Positions 60,158 through 64,000 of a stretch of 64,000 bases of DNA are shown one piece after another. Where the stretch lies: assembly GCF_032062135.1 (NCBI RefSeq), contig NC_092866.1, positions 20,873,034-20,937,033 of the forward strand. Reading direction: 5' to 3'. The position numbers and the translations under genes were made by a program. Position 1 is the first letter of the stretch, and every line of letters begins with the position of its first letter. Below the pieces are notes generated by a model. The model made no database searches, was not told the DNA's origin, and saw only the letters and a list, made by a program, of their open reading frames with translations. Source of the stretch: Pyxicephalus adspersus (taxonomy: Eukaryota; Chordata; Amphibia; Anura; Pyxicephalidae).

Positions 60158-61098
60158 TGGTTAGAGTAGGGAATTTGTTTTTTTGTCATTGTACATCAAT
60201 TTAATTTATTTAAAAAACAAAGAAACATTGTATGATGAACACTTTGAACATATAGTTCTAAATACAATCGCTTTTAAGTATATCACCCCAGTATCAAATA
60301 TATCCATACAGGCAAATAACAAAGGATATCATCAGTGGGGTTGAATTCTTCTGGTAAATCCTATTCCATTACATTTTGCACACTGCTTCCTAAAAGAAAA
60401 TAAGTGAACTTAGAAATTCAAGCCAGCTTGTATGATGTACCAAATCAATTTGAAAGTATTTTCAAAGAGATTTGAAGTGGATGTTTTTAGAAGAGGAGGT
60501 CAGGTCAAATAAGGTATTGAATCCTTGAGGGAATATATATCAAAGAAGCGGAGGTGTCTGGGTGGCATCAACACCATTGAGTATCAGGGGGTCAAGTCTA
60601 AAAAGGATGTTGGTCCCTAATGCTAGATGAGTGTGGCTCCTTCCAAGACTGAAGCAGAGTGACACCCAGATAGATCTGCTTCTTTGAAACATATTCGTTC
60701 AAGAATTCAATACCTTATTTGAACTGCCCGCCTCTTTCAAGAACATCCATGGAAAATCATTTTTAAAGTACATCCAAGTTGATTCGGTATATACCACAAG
60801 CTGGCTTGAGTTTCTAAATTTCTTAAATACCCCGAGGAAGCAGTGTGCAAAATGTGTTGAAACACTGGAAATACCGAAGGAATTCAACCCCACTGATGAT
60901 ATCCTTTGGTTATTTGTCTGTATAGACATATTTGGTACTGGAATGATTTAGTTAAAAGCTCAATTAGGAGATGGTCTAGATTGTATTTAGAACTATATGT
61001 TCAATAAATGTGTTCAATATCCAATCTTTCTTTGTTTTCAAAATAAGTTTGATTGATGTACAACTACAAAAGCCCCAATTCTCTACTCTGATCCGGGA
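60158..61098. repeat. Large fold-back element (about 940 bp inverted repeat)
   Basis: Arms of about 400 bases (60158-60570 and 60655-61098) pair in reverse complement. Matching blocks include GGGGTTGAATTC/GAATTCAACCCC, CAAGCCAGCTTGT/ACAAGCTGGCTTG and TCAAATAAGGTATTGAAT/ATTCAATACCTTATTTGA. The outer block TACATCAATTTAA pairs with TTGATTGATGTA. The right arm has CCCCGAGGAAGC...GTGTTGAAAC, a decayed relative of the core at 16.55 kb. It has no coding capacity. Confidence 0.88.
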
Positions 61099-61254
61099 CT
61101 GGGTCACAAGTCTCTTTTGTGCTTATATTGTTTCCAGGGGTTTGGTTACTGAACTAACTTAACTAAGGTAACTCTTTGATACCCCATTGTACATATCTCA
61201 AAAAGAAAATGAACCATGAAAGATGATATTACACATAATCATCCTGATGTTTGA

Positions 61255-62006
61255 CATACTTCAACATACTTACATACATAGTTTGACACACATCTTTCTT
61301 AAATTTCCTTACCCTTCCAGGAAATAAATTTTGATGTCTGGTCACTGAAATACAGCCCTGCAGCTGTTATCACTTTTGAATAGTTCTAAAAGTATGGAAA
61401 TAGGAAGGTATGAGATGGACTATGTAGGGTTGATGGTCTATGATTTTTTTTAATCCATCTTCACAAGAGTAGGTGCATTTTCCTTACTTTTTGCAGCTTC
61501 CCTTGCCATATTTCTTTCAACTCCTCATTAAATTGTCACTTCAAATTAAATTAGTATTAGCATATTCTGTCAATTATAGAAATATCTTCCTTGTGCCAAA
61601 AAAACAAGGCCATGACCTTTGCTACCGACGTTTAGGTTTTGAATTTCTTTAACTATGGAGAACCCGAGTCCTACCACTGCAAGGAATGTTTGGTCTTCTG
61701 ATCATACTGCATCATTTCTGCATATAAAACTTCTCATGAATTATAAACCCAATATGTTCTCTCCACAATTCCACTGTTGTAGCAATTGTTTAACCAAAAT
61801 TCATCAATCTCCAAAAATCAGGTCCTGAACATTATCAATTTCAGGAGTTCACATTTAAAAATCTTTTTGCATTTCCATCTCAACATTTCTACACTGAAAA
61901 TTGGCACCGAAGAAAGGACTTTCTTTGGAGTTTTCTGCTGCAGGAACAGGAACTCCATGATGGTATGAAGTTCAACTCTTCCAAATTCCACACTTTTCAT
62001 TGTCAT
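61255..62006 (-). pseudogene. Second mariner transposase relic, different family
   Basis: The minus-strand ATG at 62006 gives a reading with VELHTIMEFLFLQ, a mariner N-terminus. After frame breaks, further mariner-like blocks follow in order: HIGFIIHEKFYMQ (about 61740), KVMALFFW (about 61610), ELKEIWQGKLQKV (about 61510), then traces of the PPYSPD region and the C-terminal FSDQTSKF (about 61350). Stops and shifts are many. Order and spacing show it was once near full length. No terminal repeats were identified. It is more decayed than the copy at 56.9 kb. Confidence 0.75.
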
Positions 62007-63631
62007 AGTTTGATTAATGATCTAATAAAAACTAAATAAACAATAGCACTACAATCCTGCAAAATGCAAGTTATTAATGTGAAGTAACACTCTACCAGGT
62101 GCAGTGACAAAATTATATTTAGATTCTGGGAAGTGGGTCAGGATGAGAGCTTTCCAGCTCCTCTTTCTATTTCACCCAATCCCTTGTCTTCCATAAAAGT
62201 GAAAAAAAAAGTTCAAAGACAAGAAAAGAGATGGGAATAGGATGATAGTCTAACTTGTCATGGGAAATCCAAATGTGTTTCATATCGACCTTGAAGAAGT
62301 GCAATGTTGGCATCATTATGATAGTTGGAAAGCAGTGCGCCCCCCAAATCCCCATGAAGTTTTGACTGATACACAATGTTTATTTGAAAATTTTATGACG
62401 ATTTTATAGAATAGTTAACTGAAGCTGCAATTAGAAATGATGGTCTGCTGAATCTATAAATCTCAATGAAGAGTTTATTACACATGGTTATATTAAAGTA
62501 AATTTGGCTATCAAATCCATAACATGATTTCATTTACTCCAAGCTGTAAAAAGCAGGCACATGCTTGAAAGAGAAAAACAGCTAATTACCCAATGCCGAG
62601 AGTAGCTCTCCAAAACATTAATTAGGAAGAAACATATAAGGGAGGGGCTGAAGCTGATTTTTTATGAACAGACTACACAAATTATTCCCATGCACAGTAA
62701 GTATAAAAAGCTAATAGCTGAATCTTTGTGGCTTATTTCTTTTGTTACAAAATCCATAAACAATAACAAAATGAGTGTTTATAAATCTAAAACTGAATGA
62801 ATATTTTTTTAATGAAATAATTGCAAAGAATGCAACAAAAGCTACTAAAAGAATTGGCACAAATGCAAGCTCTGGGTCATTCGGAAAAGTAAAGTCGGTC
62901 ATACATGGGTTGATTATATATTGTAAATGATAGTGATGGCATATATAATGTGAATGATGAAGACTATAGTGTTGCGAATGTAGTGAATAATTTGCAATGG
63001 TTTCAAATAATCAATACTTTACTATTATTAGTGCAGTGATCATGGTGTGAGGTAGCACAATCAATTGTTTTTTGATCAATAGTCAACATTTATATTCATT
63101 AAAGTAGATCAAATTGAAAACTGATGAATCTGAAGTCAATTAGTGTATGTCCAACTTTCCTCCAAATTTTGTACAGGTCTAGGTCTGAGCATGCAAGCCA
63201 GGTAAAAAATGCTTAGAGTTGGTCACTAAGAACATAAACCCTTTAAAACATTCTTTAGCATTGTGTGTATAGAGAAGAAATGGGTGGTTGAGATGTACAG
63301 TATAAGGATAGTATCAACACAATTTCAAAGACACCACAAAAAAAGTGCTAGCTAAGGACATGTTAAGTTTGGATTTTGCTGGAGTATTTGATATGGTTCC
63401 ACACAAACAAATCTTGGACAACAAAACATTAGGTCCCTATGTTGTGAAAATGAAAACAGCAAAAGGGATTAACTAGTTTTACAAAAGACAGCTGAACATG
63501 GTTGATACTATTCAAGCCACAAAAATGCTGTGTGTCATCAAGCCGCAAACAAGAAATTTGGATCAGGGTGCATTTCCACCAGTTCAGACTGCTCGTCCTA
63601 TTGGAAGGCTCCCGTCACCTTCTATTGCAGT
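62007..63631. other. Upstream intergenic sequence, nothing recognised
   Basis: Short frames such as the one at 62711-62902 (minus) have hydrophobic stretches but no family resemblance. No splice or promoter context is seen. Confidence 0.4.
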
Positions 63632-63649
63632 GATATATATATATATATG
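63632..63649. repeat. Short (TA)n microsatellite
   Basis: Run of TA dinucleotides. Confidence 0.9.
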
Positions 63650-63847
63650 TACAATATTCAATTTACCATAACTTTCTTTTCTTGTGACAAGGATCATTAG
63701 AAGGGTTAAGGAGGGTGATTATTGCCATACAGAACATAAAAAATTATGAGAACATCAATAAAAACCTATTGGTTAATGTAACATCCCCAAAGTTTATTTA
63801 AAAAAAGTATTGGCTTTGGAAATAATTAAATTGTGCTGGAAATCATA

Positions 63848-63890
63848 GGCTGGGTGATCCAGCAAACCTGGAGTAGATTTCATGCAACAT
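63848..63890 (+). repeat. Fragment of the 180-bp fold-back family
   Basis: GCTGGGTGATCCAGCAAACC matches the arm at about 14890. The mate arm is absent. Confidence 0.7.
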
Positions 63891-64000
63891 TTCATGCTGC
63901 ACAGCTAAAGGGAAGCAGGGGCTGCTGCAATTTCTTAGTTCTCCATGTTGCTGCGAACAAAAACAGCCATAGAAAATAAACTGGGTGTCATACTGAAGTG

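Noticed and set aside
62711..62902. 63-codon minus-strand frame with a hydrophobic stretch
   Set aside because: No family resemblance, no splice or promoter context, AT-rich chance frame.
49713..64000. A neighbouring gene upstream of bcar1 (CFDP1 is the neighbour in mammals)
   Set aside because: No recognisable BCNT-type or other coding exon found by eye; short terminal exons could have been missed.

Overview
The window looks like a vertebrate nuclear genome, most likely a frog, possibly a ranoid. It holds very little coding sequence and many interspersed repeats. The frog assignment is inferred from the style of the repeats (short palindromic DNA transposons with GGCTACGTACACAC-type ends, a tRNA-derived SINE with a V-SINE-like middle, hAT and mariner relics). 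The sequence itself shows a spliced vertebrate gene with GT/AG introns, a CpG island, CA/TA microsatellites and two assembly gaps.

Only one protein-coding gene is recognisable: bcar1 (p130Cas/BCAR1), on the minus strand. Two of its exons are in the window. Exon 1 contributes only four codons (MNYL, 48226-48215) and lies in a GC-rich, TATA-less promoter region at about 48.23-48.74 kb. Exon 2 (5983-5243, 247 codons, phase 0 at both ends) carries the whole SH3 domain and the start of the tyrosine-rich substrate domain. Joined, they put the SH3 tyrosine at position 12, as in mammalian p130Cas. Intron 1 is about 42.2 kb. The remaining exons lie left of position 1, so 1-5242 is the start of intron 2. 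Sequence right of about 48.75 kb is upstream of the gene, and no second gene could be supported there.

Most other recognisable structure is repeats. (1) A family of short palindromic elements with TIRs like GGCTACGTACACAC and TTA/TAA target duplications (PIF/Harbinger-like) is present in at least twelve copies plus relics. It has a short class A with an internal hairpin and a longer class B. (2) Several hAT-type elements are present, two with 8-bp target duplications. (3) Two dead mariner elements lie at 56.8-57.8 kb and 61.3-62.0 kb. (4) Three SINEs and two related LINE-like tails share one 3' tail motif. (5) Fold-back elements include a roughly 940-bp inverted repeat at 60.16-61.10 kb. (6) Two minisatellites bracket the bcar1 first exon and promoter. 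Assembly gaps are at 26682-27398 and 58077-58385; the first stops inside a class B element.

I found no wholly new system. The observations most worth following are the four-codon first exon with its minisatellite-flanked promoter, and the dense, nested palindromic transposons within intron 1 and intron 2.
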